Position numbers and translations under genes: made by a program. The notes beneath the pieces were generated by a model. That model was given only the letters and a program-made list of their open reading frames with translations. It searched no databases and was not told the origin of the DNA. This document shows, in pieces, positions 35,301 to 47,968 of a stretch of DNA of 64,000 nt. Within the stretch, counting starts at the first letter, position 1, and each line of letters opens with the position of its first letter. This stretch comes from Cyclina sinensis (lineage: Eukaryota; Mollusca; Bivalvia; Venerida; Veneridae): the NCBI GenBank assembly GCA_012932295.1, contig JAAONU010000014.1:37293977-37357976 (forward strand). Direction: 5' to 3'.

Positions 35301-38300
35301 AGTACTCATGACAATGTGCGTTCATGCAGCACATAAGCCTCTTTGAACTAACATAGTCCACATATTGCTTCACAAATGTACTGTATTTTTGTTTGTAAAT
35401 TAATGGTTTGTTAAGTTTTGTTCTCAGACAAGGAAAAAAGTTCTCATTCCTTCTTCAGTTGTTAACACCATTGTGGAAAATAATTTTATTCATTATTTAA
35501 AGAAATTCTAAAGAGCTTTAATTATTGACTTTTGTTTTGTTAACTGATGTCAGTATTACTTCACAAATATGTGGACATTGAAGGCCCTTTAATATTTCTT
35601 ATTGTTATTATTACCCAAGCTCTGCAGGGCCTATATAGCTGAGAGAAAAATAGCTTAGATGTTCTTGCAAAATTGTCATGAAATTGCAAATTAATTTACG
35701 CGCAAAAAAAATCCAAAGGGAAATGATCGTCTTGCTAAGGGCAAGGTTTTTTCATTTTCCTGACCAATCCATTTCCGCTGTGTTAAAATCATTCCACATT
35801 GAAATAATACGATTTGGGTACATATTTAGCAGAGATAAATAGATGTGTATACAAGCATTGTAGACAGGTTTTCCCTGTAAGGTGAATGGTATGGTAATGG
35901 TACTTTAGCGTGCCGTTGTCTAATCAAGCGAACAACCTCTTGATAAATTCCTTTTGAGGAGTTTTCCATATAGTGTTCTTTTAATCAAATTTTATTAATG
36001 GTAGGGCAACATTGATTGAAATTATGTCAATAATAAGTCTTTTTTTTAAGAAACTCTGGGGGATGAAGCATCTGTGATAATGCTTGTAAATTGTTGACCT
36101 GAAATTTGTGACAGATAATTGTGTAAGAGATTCCTTTCACAATATCGTTCATCATGTTAGATTATTTAGAATCCATGAAGATTTTTTAGGAGAGAAAAAC
36201 AAATTCAAATCGACGAATTTCTGTTTTGGAACAAGAACAACAAAAAAATTTGTTTGGCAAAATTTTGAAAACAGACAATAGTTGCTGTAACTTGTCCAAA
36301 CTTATTTTTCTGATGACAAAGGCTTATCATGATTTAATCATTTTGCACCAACATGATTGGTCAGATTATGGTTTGATTAGAAGACAGAACAAGCTTTCCA
36401 TAGTAATCACAGAGCAGGTATCATCAGCAGATGTTCTAAAGGAATTGTCTTTTGCTTTGAAAAAGTAGGGCATGATCAATTAATCATAACACAGGACTGA
36501 ACTTGCTTTGCATTGCTTTTTCTTACTGACATTTGAAGAACCTTTCACAGTAATTTCTGTTAACTGATTTATTTATGGTAAGTCAGGATCGAATAACACC
36601 TGAGAAAGTATGGGTTTGAGCGCCATTTATACAGCCTGAACATATGTTTCTTACAGCATTGCAAAAACCACTTAGGTCATGTTAAATCACACTTAAAGAA
36701 CTAAAATGTAGACTTTTCACTTTCCAATGCAGCATTTGCATTGCAGGAAGCAAACATTTCAAAAGATAAGACAGAAAACATGTTCAGCCAAGGACAAAGG
36801 ACAGTAAATGAGTACATAAGAACATCTTATCCCCTGATTAAATGTGAGCAGTTCTACGATGTTTTTATATTTTTCTCCACTATAGACCTTGAGAAAATGT
36901 TGTCTTTGGAGATCAGATTTTGGTAGTTAATATAGATTTCTTACTGAAGCATAAAAATCACTGGCTACAATTGGAAACTTAAGCTTACAGATTATCTATT
37001 GAAAGAGGCACACTGAAAATTCTTTGGATCTTTTATTGCCTAATTATGATTTATGTGTCTGGAAAAGATTCTTTAAAACAAGCAAGCTTTTGTTATTCAG
37101 ACATTAGGCTGTGTTTCTGAATGATTCTTGTATCATGAAGGCTAATCAAAAGAAATCTTGTTTCTGTTGCTGGCAGCTTTCATAGAATAGCCATGTACAG
37201 TTGAAACAAAATTTTTCAAACCAGTAATGTCACTGTGATAGCATTTTTTCATTGAATCAAATCCCATTCCTAGGAAAAAGGATTGACAGCACCAAATATT
37301 GTTTTCCTGCAGACTGTGATATCTTTATATTTGTTCCATTGCATTGTCAGCTTTATGTGTAGCAGAAAAATCAAAATTTGTCATACATATAGCTCATAAT
37401 TTATTGAGAAATAATTCACAGTTGTTTGCATGACTGTTTAATCCTTCATTTGATTGGTAATTTATTGTACTCAGAAAATACATAAAGTTTTATATTGACT
37501 TTAGTGTATGTTAAGTTCTAAGACCTAGTTTATAAAAGCCCTTTTTAATTTAGCTCATAAATCTTTATCTGCTAGGAGATTGGGGAAGTGTCATAATTGT
37601 TATTATTTACATCAGTTCATGTTCTGAGATCTTCAATTTAGATTGCGGTAACTTGACTTGGAAATGGATCATTCTAGATAATTACATTTTATGGACATAT
37701 TTTTTTTCCCATTCTCGAAAATGATACTCTTTTACCATTATAAAGCAACTGATCAGTTATCTTAGTAGAATAATAATAGAATTGTTATCAAAATGACCAT
37801 CTTTTTTTCCCTCCAAGTGAAGTATTGCAAAATATTCTCTCAAAGTGAAAATGAAGACATTTTGTATTATGTTATAGCAACGATTATTATGTTATGATCT
37901 TAGTCAACAAACACAAGCATTTAAGTATGTTAGTCCTAAGAGAGAAATAACAATTTATTTTAAGTATAATGTAGGAAGGAGAGCATGTCTGTTGTAATGA
38001 AAAAGCTTTGTACTGTCAAAGCAATGCAAAAACACAAGCTATATTGATACACTTGTATTGCAAATGCAGAACAAGAGAAATTTAATTTTCAGATGAAGTC
38101 TGTATTATTAGGTAAATGCTTGTTGATATTAGTCAGTCCAAAACTCAAACTTTTGGTCTACACAACACTTCTGCAGTGAGATTGCTTTTAACCTTATATG
38201 GCGTTTTAATGCAATTTTCATCAGCACATATCAGCTGTGAAGGCCATGACTGTACTGTGCTTTTGCATTTTTTGACTGCAATTTTTTCCGTTAAGCCAGA

Positions 38301-39735
38301 CAGTGTTACTTATACTAGACATCAGCATATATAATGAATGTTGCAGATAGATGGAAGACTTCTTACTTCTTTAGGGCAGTAGGAACACAAATTGAAACAA
38401 ATATGCACCAGCGGATTACCACTTTGAGAGTATTAGTGGAGAAGCAATTTGCCAGTACTCAGGATATACAAATGAATGGTTTAAAAAGTCCTTATTTGAC
38501 ACAGATGTGTTTACCTCTAGATCCTCTGGTCTATGAGAGTTTGCTGTCTCGTTTCTTAATTACAGCTGTTTTTGGAGAGCTGGTAATTGATTAGAGTATC
38601 TACGTTACTGTTGTCACAGGAGATTAGAGAATCTCATTACTTGGACACTGGAATAGGCAGGATGTATGTGTCACAGCCCATCACAGTGTTTTCACATTGA
38701 TGTCACAGTTTGTCCTTTTATGCCACTCAAGGATCAGTTGCCATGGACATGAAAAATGGGATCTGTAAAGGAAACCAGTGGTAAAAGATATCACAGCATT
38801 GTTATGATGTGTTTCCTAAGGAACTGAAAATGAATACAGAACTAGCTGTGGTTTTTGCTTCTAAGAAATAAGTTCTTTAATAGGCTTACTTGCTTGTACT
38901 TTAAACCTGATTAGTTACTGTCTCCATAAGTGGCTAATTAAGTATATGCCCCATGCAATAAAACATGAATGTCCAGTAGGCAAAAAGTTGGTTTGTTTCC
39001 TTATCCATATTGGACTGTTTGTACCATTTTGTTTTCAGTGACAGTGACATATCAGACAATTTTTACAGCCACATTGGCAACACTGCAGATTTCTTTTGTA
39101 TATGATATGTACCATATTAAACTCCCAAATGTATCAGCCAGCCTGTTGGGTGATCCTAGTGGAATACCATTTTGCCACCTTGTCTCATTAAAGTGTCAAA
39201 CATATATAATATGTAGATCTATATTTTTTTCCTACACCTTTCTGACATTATTCTGCAAGTGAGGCAATATTATGTCTTCTTGTTCATTCTTGGTTCAGAC
39301 TTGCCTCATGACCTTCATTAATGCTCTTTAATTGGTTTAGATCAATCACATGACCTTTTTAACTGAGTTTTCATTGGTTCAAACTTGACTTTTTTTAATG
39401 TTAGACTGATGTCTCAGTACCTTTTGCACTATAAGGCCTTTTTAATGGGGGTATAACCAATATATTTTATGACTTGGCATAAGCTAAGGTGAAGTTTTAT
39501 GGCTGTCACCTTAGACCTTATGACCTTAGACAACCTCTTTCATTAGTATCCATATCTAGTAAGTCCATTAAACTTCACAATGACCTTAGTTCCATTTCAT
39601 ATAATTGTTCAAATTTATAGCAAAGAAAAAATACAGTGTTAAACACTGATTATAAAGTTTGCAATTCTGACAGATCCTTCACTTGTCCTTGACATGCCTT
39701 GTGGAAATCTTTATCACTGTGAATCAAAATTTTAT
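32383..39735. other. Long gene-free AT-rich stretch
   Basis: No transposon ends or tandem arrays found. Adjacent frames at 38116-38334 and 38334-38594, and the frame at 38969-39262, have third-position G/C no higher than background where I counted (29 of 86 for the second), so I treat them as chance. From about 39300 to 39600 the phrase 'atgacctt' recurs several times, perhaps a very degenerate repeat. Confidence 0.45.
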
Positions 39736-39744
39736 GTTGCTTTA

Positions 39745-39870
39745 TTGGCTTGGTACACTGAAAAGAAATTTTATATAGTATTTATATTAATTGTTTACTG
39801 TATTCACACAATGGGTAGAACATTTGATTTAGTTAAAACAGCAACGAAATCTTGTACTAGTTGCTATTTT

Positions 39871-39912
<42 letters not shown>

Positions 39913-40020
39913 GTACACTGCAAAGAAATTTATACTGTTATACAATATTGGTACACTACAGAACAAATTTTGTTTCTATTTGGTACAATATGAAAAAAAA
40001 AATGTATACTGTTATATATT
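39745..40020 (+). repeat. Degenerate 'ttggtacactg' repeat interrupted by A36
   Basis: The phrase 'ttggtacactgNaaagaaat' occurs at about 39749 and 39910, with weaker copies at about 39949 and 39980. Parts are followed by 'tatactgttata'. A homopolymer of 36 A lies at 39874-39909 directly before the second copy. The lysine-rich open frames across this region come from the homopolymer. The poly-A could be a retroposon tail or a slippage-expanded tract, and its length in the assembly may be unreliable. Confidence 0.7.
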
Positions 40021-43000
40021 TATTATTACATTGCTTAGCTGTGAGGGTTGTTCATCATTTTTGGGTATTGGGTCTTACTCATTACAACAAAAATTTAGGC
40101 AGTGGCCTCAATACCGGTAGCTATTGCTGTTCGGTGTATTTTATGATTGCTGTGTTGCAGCCAAGACAGGATTTCCTGTATGAAATACATATATTCGGCA
40201 TTGTTCACATATGATGTATTTGGCAACCAGATTCTATTACAAGCTTCAGACATTATGACATCCAAAACCAAAGGTCAGACTCTCAAATAGAACCACTTTG
40301 AGTAATGTGGCTTATCAAATGTTTCCTAAATAAATAATAAGTTTACTAGGAAAATGATTGTATAACAGTCTAGTCGCAATGATTATGATGAAACTGCTAA
40401 TGTAAATGACCCCATAGTGTCATGTAAAATAAGGATACAATTCAATCTTTGCAAAAAGTCACATGGATTATGCAAAAAGACAATTTGCTTCTATTGGATT
40501 TATAATGGTCAGCTAGAATCTAAATAGTCAGTTGGATTAGTTGTCAAGTCTGTTAGTTTGAAAACAGTGAAGTCTGCTCATTGACTCTCACTAAAGCATG
40601 CTTGCCATATTTCTGGAGTCTCCACTGGAGATTTTAGTTTTCAGACAGGGAGATTTGGTATGTTCTAACGATGTGTTTTTTTACAAATAAAAGTAGTAAA
40701 AGTCACACACACAAAAAATAACCTTTGTATAGAATTAACATATTTTTATGAATATGTATTTTTTATCTTTTCATAAATGACATAAACTTTAGCATCATTC
40801 AAAATACTGCTAAGAAAATCTCTAAAAATACACTTCATTAAAATTATCTGAGTATTATGAAATCCTAATTCCTTAGAACAGACAACAAAATGGGTTTGCA
40901 AAAAAATGTGACTATCAGTTAATATCTGCTATTTTCAGCTTACTGTTTTTCATTAAATGTTTGATATATTTGCTGTAATTTATTTAAAAATCCTTTTAGT
41001 TTTCAAAATAACTTATTGCTAACAAGACTTTCAATAATTCACTTGTTTTTTTTTGTTTTTTTCCCTCTTAACTCATTTAATTTAAAGAAAATTGGCACTT
41101 CTTTAAGAAGCTGAAAAGCCTTAGGTTGTTCTTAAACATTTCTTCTTTTTGAACAGGATCTGTAGTGGAGTGACAAATACAAACATCAACAATTAAGTTT
41201 TATCAGTCTGTAAATTCCAATTGATAACACTTCATGTATTTCGATCACATTCCTATGAACACCATCAAAAGTATCAAAACAGGGAGGCAAATTTGATATT
41301 ACTTTGTTCTGCAAAACTGGCAATGGGAGATCCTAAAAAGTGATTTTCTTTATTTGGACCAATGGATGTTTCCTTGGAAGTTTTTCAGCTCCTGCCAAGA
41401 AACCTTGAGGTTGGGCAAAATTTCATGAGATTTGATCTCCTGCTACGAGGTAAAGCATATTATGCTTAGGGGACAGCTAGGGACAGTAGAGATGCTTTGA
41501 AATTACACAAATGCCTTAGCTGTCACCTTTGAACCAGCACTTTTTTTCACACACACACACACACATGCACTACAACACCTGAAGGTGGAATGTGTCTGAT
41601 TCCATGGTCTTTGATCTAAAATATAATTACTAATTAACATGTCCTGAATCTTTAAACATCTCTAACCAGCCATGTACCAAGTGTAACAGAAACTGATGAT
41701 ATTTGACAGTTTCCTGCCTCATTTGCCTCCTTTCTAGAATGTATTGAATAGGGTAGGGTTAATTTCTGAGTTAAAGCATGCTCTTCACAATTTAGGTGGA
41801 TCCATATTTAATTTCAGAAGCCAGAACAAAGTATGTCTTTTGAAATTCAAATTTTCAGAAAAATCGGCTGTTTAAGGCTCAAGTAGAGCCAGAACTTATG
41901 AGATTTAGTTTCGCATTATATGCAGTAAAGTTACATGTTCAATGGTGTAGAGAAAATCAAGTAAACATTTGTCATTCAATTTATGAAAGTTAATGGTAGT
42001 AAGTGAACATTCAGTGGGACTCGTGTATATTTTAAAGGAGCAGCATGACCTCATTTCTTGGATTAGCCTGATTGATTTGGCATTGATGGTTTGACCCATT
42101 TTATAGTCTTTTTTTATTATTGTCAAACCAACGTCGCCTCTCAAAACTTTTCTTGATGTCTCTTCGACAAGTCTGAGTAGTTGGACTGTTAATTCTTGGA
42201 TTTGCCCTAAATTAAGATTCCATAGGTTTGTGCAAATATTCTAGAAATATTCAGAATTACTGTTGATGCATTTTTGCTCTATTTTTAAGTATGTGTTCTT
42301 CGTTTGATAGGGTTAATTACATTTGATGATGTATTTTATAATCAGCTGATTATTGTTATCTTATTCTCAATGAATTATTAATTGCTTTCCATTATTCTGC
42401 CTTATCTTGCTGTGAACTTTTGACCACACCATTTGCTTAAGGAATCTTTTAGAGCATTTTTCATTCTCACATTGTGTATAGGAAGAAGATAAAATAATAA
42501 ATTAGAAATATCAAGCCTTATCCCACTGATTGATTGTTCCGCCATGTTTTATCATCATGAAAACCTGTATTTTTGACAGTGTCTGTAGTTTTTCTCTGTA
42601 AATGAAGTGGGTTTTATGGTAAAAGATACACCAGGAGGCGCTTTTGTCAGTGCTTCTATCTATTAGTTATTAATGACCTGCTTGAATAACTAAAATGTGA
42701 AGACAGGCTTCCAATGGTGAGAGAAATATTGGGAAAAATGATTTTTTTGCATGTTCTGTGGTGTTAATTAAGACTTGATGTATTCAGGACAGGTATAAGA
42801 TTTGGAACTTATTTTAGTGTAGGTTGCTCAATAAAGGAAGAAAACAAAGGTGTTGTTTTGGCTAAAAACAAAGATTTATCACCTTTAAATGACCAATAAT
42901 ATGGGGGAAAAGGGCACTTGAACATTTTTTATACTATTAAATAAACTGAATTGAAATCATCAAAAAACGGCAAATTACCTATCTTCTTCGAATGCAAAGT

Positions 43001-46000
43001 TAAAGCAAAATGTTGAATTGCTGAATTTCGTCATTCATAAAAATGCTCATTTTATATCAAATTTCATGATGACCGTTATCATGGCAACAGTTTTTGGATT
43101 ATACAGTTTTTTTATGAGTAGAAATGATGTTTCCTGACTGTTTTTTTTCTTGAGTAGAAATGATGTTACCTGAATAAAAGATAACAAAGCTTTGTAAAAA
43201 GGTAGGGTACATTGAAAAGGTATAGAATCTTACAACTAAATAGCTATAACTTGAATTTATAGAATCTACCATACTAATTTATTGCTAATAGGAATTTTGA
43301 TGGAATCTGACATCAAATTAGTGAATGTTACTGTCATTTTTATAGAATATAAAATTTGTGCATCATATTCCTCTTCAGTATGATATTGTATTGTTTCTGT
43401 TACATGCAGAAAGCTGAAATTTTAATTCTCAGACATTAATTAAGTTATTTTCCAAAAAGTATATAAAAATGAAGCTCCCTCCACCCCTGTGCTGGTGATG
43501 TTCGTCAGTATCAGAGTTCAGGTTTCTGAACATGGCTTATTTTGTATTTCAGAATCAGATTACCGGTATGCGCAGATGTCACCTAGGTGACGATTTCAAA
43601 ACATTTCTAAGTTTTTTGTGATTAATGTCTATAGACTTCCAGCATTCTTTCTGTAGTGTGACAGCCTGCTTTTTTTAAATATATGTTATTTAAACCAAGT
43701 AATCCAGATACCAAATTAACTAGAAAATTAGAGTGTGCACGAAATAGTAACGTTAACTTCCATGTTTTTTGCATTTACCTTTGGGAAGCCCTGAAAAACA
43801 TCAGTGTGTTTACAAGTAAATGTGAGTTTTGCATGCTGAAGCATATTAACACTTTATTCCATTAATAATGCATCAATTTTTCCATGTAAAATACATACAG
43901 TAATTTAATATGATAGCCTATGTATTACTCTCTCCACTTTTACGTCTCCTTTCATTTTTTCATTACAAGTGTCAGTTTGATGGACTAAAGTAAAAACTTG
44001 TTCTGTCTTCATCAGTGTATGATAGCACTTAAAGATAATGTCCCCTTCCACTCCAAGCGATATACACTTTGTCTTTAAAAAAAACCCCAGAACTATTAAC
44101 AAAAGATATATTTAAAAAAAAAGTCATTTAAAAATTATTCAGTGGAACTGTATTGAGAAAAAAAAAAGTTCTTAAAATGCTCTGATTCAGTGAATTATTT
44201 CATGCCTTCCTTTAATGGTTTCCATGTTGCATTTATGGCCTAACCTTTCTGTATAATTATTTCATCAATATCACAATATGCTATCACAGAAGGTTAATGG
44301 GCATTGAAAATCTTCTTACCACCTCTTGGGGTCTCTAAAGAAAGGCTCATTTATCTATCTTGTTTGCATTTAAATGTATGTTATATATTCAACAGTCGGC
44401 AGGGGAATATGGTGGAATATCGTATGACTTGCCACTTATATGCTGTGTGATTGGTCTTTTGTGAGTCAGATGCCACAGCATCTAGATTGATTTGAAAATA
44501 ACAAAAAATGTTTTTTTTTGGATAATGTTTTAAAACACAAGTTGCCCATGATGTATTTAAGTTGCTCAAATTTAAGATGAAGCTTGTCATTGACATCGAT
44601 GACTATGAAATTTAGCAATGTCTTGACAGATCTATTGAACTCGTGATCAATTTTTTTGTGTACATTAGGACATTTTTGCCAGATTTGGGAATTAACCTCC
44701 TCATCTTCAGCATTTTTCTAGAACATTTGATTACAGTTCTCTGAGGTGTGGCTTTATTTCATAGCAAGTAAAGCAAAACATTAAGCACATTATAGGATAG
44801 CCAGGAAGTCTTTCTGTCTAAGGTTAACTTTTAGACAGTCAAAAATTGTTCAGACTTGATCTTTGAGAAAGTACATCACTTCTAGCTGAAGCTGCAGTGT
44901 ATGTAGTTATAATGCAGTGACTTCTTTTCCTGTTTACCAGATATGGAATAAAGAAAATATGAAAAAGAAACCTTTAACTTTGAATAAAGCTATAATCTGA
45001 CAGTCTATTAAGAAATGAAATGGTTTCATTTTAATAGGTGACTTGAAAATACTGACAGCCTTAGTTTTGTCCTTCGTGGTTAACAATGCACCATAACATA
45101 TGGTTGTCACAATTTTGCTGAAAATTTGAGCCGCTCTGTCACATATGAGACAGTCTGTGGCTTGTTACAAATAATTGCTTATGACAATTTCCAAGGAAAC
45201 TAGTTATTGTTTCTTATCTGTGACAGTACTGTTAGAGTAGGAAGAAAATAATAATTTACTCTGTTATATTTTACCAAACTCTTAAGTTTTGTTGAAACAC
45301 CAGTGAGAAGAATGTATGCCTATGAATGATCTCTGACTGCCATGTTGCAAGAACATTTGTCCTTTGAGGTTTGCTACAGTCTTGGTCAAATGAAATTGCA
45401 AAAACTTGCAATGATATAATTGGGTGCCATAGAGAAAACATGCACAGCTTCTGAATTTTTATGTTTAATTTTTTTTCCCCAGTAATTAATTGTGAGCTTG
45501 TATTCTTTGTGAAGAAATCACATAACAATGGCAAAAAAAGAGAAATCATTCTTTACTGACAAGAAACACAATTTTAATTAGTTATGATAAGTTTTAAAAA
45601 ATAAGAGAGACAAAATAGCCAAAATTAATTAATTATATATCTTTTAAGACTTTTTGCACAAAGGCTTGAGGGATATAAATGAAATTTTGATAGTTTGGTT
45701 CACAAAAATTTATGGCAATTCCTAATCTAGCATCAAGTTAGCTCTGACACGTTACTCATGTGGCAGTTTCACGTCTAATATCAAATATCCCTTTTAAGGT
45801 TCATCTGTATATTTCAAGAGAGTTTCAGGGTGAATAATTCAACATGAACATAGATGTGTTCATTTGCCTTCAATTCAAATTCATTTGTTTCCATCACAAA
45901 GTAATAGGCTTTGTTGTACGTATCCGCCCTCGGGAATAATGTATTTTAAGTCTTTAGGGCTTTCACTCTAAAGTTCTTTCTCTGTTCTGTCTTTGTTATC

Positions 46001-46089
46001 GAGCTTTTATAAATTACTTATTCAAGAGATTTTGGTTGGAAATTCTAACAAGAGTAAACTTGATTAATCCATTTCTCTCGTCTCGATAG
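40021..46089. other. Gene-free AT-rich sequence with small repeats
   Basis: A short (CA)n tract lies at 41548-41564. A 36-bp direct duplication with 'gagtagaaatgatgtt' lies at 43116-43173. A strong acceptor-like tract (cttcttttcctgtttaccag) ends at about 44940 and leads into an 18-codon frame with no donor. Nothing else supported. Confidence 0.4.
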
Positions 46090-46183
46090 GTCAAAAAATT
46101 CTCCATACGCAGACAATATGTTTCTCCATACGAGATGATGGAATCATTCAGTTACAAAAGGCCGATTTATTCTATCAACGTAG
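46090..46183 (+). CDS. Candidate internal exon (94 bp), unidentified protein
   Basis: The acceptor 'catttctctcgtctcgatag' has a good pyrimidine tract. The donor GTAG/GTATGT is close to consensus. The preferred frame starts at a codon boundary and reads 31 codons, VKKFSIRRQYVSPYEMMESF then SYKRPIYSINV, plus one base. About 14 of 31 third positions are G or C, against a local background near one third. A second frame is also open but has A/T-biased third positions. Entry at phase 0 fits the 11254 candidate. Leaving with one base fits the 62111 candidate, where GA would complete a glycine codon. I recognise no domain. Among the internal exon candidates it has the best pair of splice sites. Confidence 0.35.
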
Positions 46184-47382
46184 GTATGTTTACACAGTTT
46201 CAGTCTGTCTCCTTTCATCTGTAATGAATAAATGTCTGGAACTGTTGATACGTCTGAAAGGAACGGTTTTCGAGAGATATGTCAACAACAGGCCTTTTCT
46301 TTCTTAATTCTGCTATTTTATAGCTTTATTGTTGTTTCACTGTTTGTTTAAGTCTGTCTGCATACTCGAAACCTCCCACAATGGTGATACCATTGGAACA
46401 AGACAATTTTTTTGGCCACTTATGATTTTTTTTAAAACAGAGGAACTTCATGGTGTTTACTTATCCATATCTAGACACCTTTTAAAATATCTGTAAACAT
46501 AGTAAATAGTTTTACTAATTGAATCATTATACTTCAAAAAGGAGGGATGATGGCAGCAAGTCTGCTAATGACTTCAGTTAATTACTTCAGTAAAAGAAAA
46601 AAAGGTGTACATTCACTTGAAGGAAACTGCTGACCCATTACTGAATGTAGACAAACCTGAATGTAGACAAACCTTTAGAAACTTAAAGTGGCTTTCTTTG
46701 GCCTTTAAGTAAACCAGAGCAAATCATGTTTTAGATAGCTTCTGTAATAACCTGCATGCATTTATAAAAACCAAAATTCTAGCATCACCTATCGCTTGGT
46801 CTTTGATAAAATGCAGGATTACAGGCATGATTTCTGAAACTGAATCCTTGTAAATATCAGAATTTAATACAGCAGATACACTCAACAAGCTCATGCTACC
46901 TCAGTTATCAAAATTGTTTCAATATGATATAGAATAAACTGATCAATTATTAAGATATGCATGCAAAGGAACTAGTAATTAGAAAATAGTCTGGCAGAAA
47001 TGTAGCTGATAAAAGAGTAAGCTTTTATGCTTGCAGATATAATTAATTCCAGTTGGGATTGTACTCTTTCTATGTAATTTAATGAATTTATTCAGGTGTC
47101 AGTCTGCATTATCTCTGGGGATCTAACATAATTTCACTTGTTTTCTATCGTAATTTAGCTATGACTTACAGTTTTTAAATTCATTTACCTTCTTCACATA
47201 GAAAAGAAAAACTTTCTCCATTACATCTTATTGCTTCTCATGATGACAACTTTCCACAATTGTAGGGATAACTTGTGTGAAAAGGGAGACATGTGCAAGC
47301 CACAGCACAATTGCTCAGTTTCAGCTGAGCTGTTTCAAAGCCAAATTCAGATTACTATATTAGTTTTATCTATTTGTTAGAT
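46184..47382. other. No gene supported; one short cysteine-containing frame
   Basis: A 16-bp direct duplication (gaatgtagacaaacct) lies at 46642-46673. After 'ctttccacaattgtag' (ending 47265) a frame reads DNLCEKGDMCKPQHNCSVSA and stops about 35 codons on, with no good donor. I mention it only as a weak exon candidate. Confidence 0.3.
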
Positions 47383-47420
47383 TTTATTTATTATCAGTAC
47401 CCTGAGTTACCCAAAGACCT
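47383..47420 (-). repeat. Possible detached SINE tail fragment
   Basis: 'tttatttattatcagtaccctgagttaccca' resembles the tail end of SINE copies B and D (gagtttatttatcatcggtacc...). It lies about 340 bp before copy C, which lacks that part. Copy C may have been split by an insertion. The similarity is short and the call is weak. Confidence 0.3.
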
Positions 47421-47754
47421 ATGCCCTGCTTAAATGTTTAGTCCTTATACCCCCACTACCTGCTGGTAGAGGGGCCTATACTGGAATATAAGAATCTTAC
47501 ACTGGCTGCAGGTACAGACCGGAATATCTGACTTGATGGTAACTGTTTACATCAGTAACGTGGCTCTGTTTCTCAACTGCAGCATAAAGGAGAGATTTCA
47601 CTTGGTTGAAAATCTTGGGAGTATTTCAGTTTGTTTTACTGACATTATTGTGATCCATCATTTAGTTCTCACTTGATATTTTCCACTTTTTAATTGACTT
47701 AAGGAACTATTGTCAGGGTATTAATCGCTTTCAGTGATAACTCTAGTTTAACGT

Positions 47755-47968
47755 TTTGGAGGATAGTGCAAAATGTAGAGAGCATCCTGTTCCAGAGACA
47801 CTCCTGGTCCATTTACTTACTCAGTGTTAGCACCAATACATGGGACCTCAGTTTGAATTATAGTTCTATAGACAGCAAGTAGTGTTAATGGAGGAGCTGG
47901 GTATCCAACATGCGACTCCTTGATTACCAGTCCTGTGCCACTTGACTCCTGACTGACGACTAGTTCCA
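47755..47968 (-). mobile_element. tRNA-derived SINE, copy C
   Basis: In plus-strand terms it shares 'ggatagtgcaaaatgtagag', 'ttccagagacactcctgg', 'ctcagtgttagcacc' and 'catgggacctcag' with copies B and D. At the far end the tRNA-like head is diverged: the minus strand has 'ggactggtaatcaaggagtc' but the A box is degenerate. It is the oldest-looking of the four copies. Confidence 0.75.

Noticed and set aside
38116..38594. Two consecutive plus-strand frames (72 and 86 codons) that look like a split gene
   Set aside because: Third-position G/C in the second is 29 of 86, the same as background, and no motif or splice arrangement supports them.
39694..40214. Three overlapping plus-strand frames with lysine runs
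   Set aside because: All depend on the A36 homopolymer. Several frames are open at once and composition is at background.
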